Assembly: GCA_947474875.1 (NCBI GenBank)
Contig: CANJKY010000294.1
Location: 1-5,709, forward strand
Reading direction: 5' to 3'
Source of the DNA: Gemmataceae bacterium
Lineage (GTDB): Bacteria > Planctomycetota > Planctomycetia > Gemmatales > Gemmataceae
Length of the DNA stretch: 5,709 nt
Position 1 is the first letter of the stretch. Each line of letters opens with the position of its first letter. This document shows, in pieces, positions 5,269 to 5,709 of the stretch. A program made the position numbers and the translations under genes. The notes under the pieces were generated by a model. That model did no database searches. It saw only the letters and a list, made by a program, of their open reading frames with translations, and was not told the origin of the DNA.

Positions 5269-5709
5269 CCCAGGCCAGTCGGGCCGAAGGTGGCGGCGAC
5301 GCTCTCCTTCGACAGCACGTCGGCCGGGTGGCCCTGACTGCGAATGACGCCGGCCTGCAAGCACAGCACGTGGGTGGCGAAGCGGGTGACGGTGGGCAGG
5401 TCGTGTGACACCAGCACCACCGTCACCCCGGTGGTGCGGTTCAGGGTGGCGATCAACTGGTAGAAATCCTGCTCGTCCTTGAAGTCGATCCCGGCGGCGG
5501 GTTCGTCCAGCAGCAGCAGTTCTGGCTGCGGGTCGAGGGCGAGAGCCAGCAACACCCGCTGCATCTGCCCGCCGCTCAGCCCGTCGATGGGCACGTCCAA
5601 CACGTGGGCCGCGTCCACCTTCTTCAGCATCTCGGTGGCCCGGACCGACACCGACTTGCGGAACCCGAACACCACCGGCCGCCAGCCGTTCAGCGCCAGC
5701 CCGAACAGG
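5259..5709 (-). CDS. ABC transporter ATP-binding protein, metal (zinc/manganese) type, 5' truncated by window
   Basis: The C-terminal 149 residues of an ABC ATPase are visible; the frame is open to the window edge, so the N-terminus with Walker A and the Q-loop lies outside. The GTG at 5675 is internal. Visible in order are the ABC signature LSGGQMQR, the Walker B strand with LLLLDEP, a D-loop region AAGID, and the H-loop histidine in VLVSHD. The end, FATHVLCLQAGVIRSQGHPADVL followed by a terminal FG motif, resembles ATPases of the ZnuC/MntB type that power zinc, manganese or iron uptake with a membrane permease and a binding protein. The ABC class is certain; the metal subtype is a likeness judgement. 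Permease and binding-protein genes are not in the window. The gene converges on the small plus-strand gene ending at 5211, with a hairpin at the junction. Confidence 0.9.
   Translation of the reverse strand, partial: LFGLALNGWRPVVFGFRKSVSVRATEMLKKVDAAHVLDVPIDGLSGGQMQRVLLALALDPQPELLLLDEPAAGIDFKDEQDFYQLIATLNRTTGVTVVLVSHDLPTVTRFATHVLCLQAGVIRSQGHPADVLSKESVAATFGPTGLGGR

Overview
This is a GC-rich bacterial chromosomal window, about two-thirds G+C, with strongly G/C-biased third codon positions. The gene set, the long overlapping antisense open frames and the protein styles (a Rad52/DdrA-like chromosomal protein, a short secreted beta-rich protein, an insertion-bearing CarB) suggest a planctomycete, probably of the Gemmataceae. 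That assignment is inference from sequence character only; no marker gene here proves it.

Left to right: (1) the C-terminal half of carB on the plus strand (2-1570), cut by the window edge. (2) A long hairpin (1576-1640) between convergent genes. (3) A minus-strand gene for a small exported protein of unknown function (1643-2029). (4) A second hairpin (2125-2175) with the same core sequence as the first. (5) A minus-strand gene for a Rad52-family single-strand-annealing protein (2213-2953), with a strong ribosome binding site. (6) A short A+T-richer divergent promoter region (2954-3007). (7) A plus-strand gene fusing a diacylglycerol-kinase-type lipid kinase to a PAP2 membrane phosphatase (3008-4756). 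(8) A small plus-strand orphan gene (4861-5211). (9) A short hairpin at the convergent junction with a minus-strand metal-type ABC transporter ATPase (5259-5709), cut by the right window edge.

The genes do not form one pathway: pyrimidine/arginine precursor synthesis, DNA repair, lipid phosphate metabolism and metal transport sit side by side. Orientation alternates, and the closely spaced ends are separated by hairpins, so most genes look monocistronic. No rRNA, tRNA, CRISPR array, transposase or prophage gene was seen. No gene-free stretch exceeds 300 bases; the longest is 2030-2212.

The best leads are the pair of related palindromes whose stems differ by compensating base changes, the lipid kinase-phosphatase fusion, and the chromosomal Rad52-like protein with an added C-terminal helical tail. 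I see no convincing evidence for a wholly new multi-gene system.
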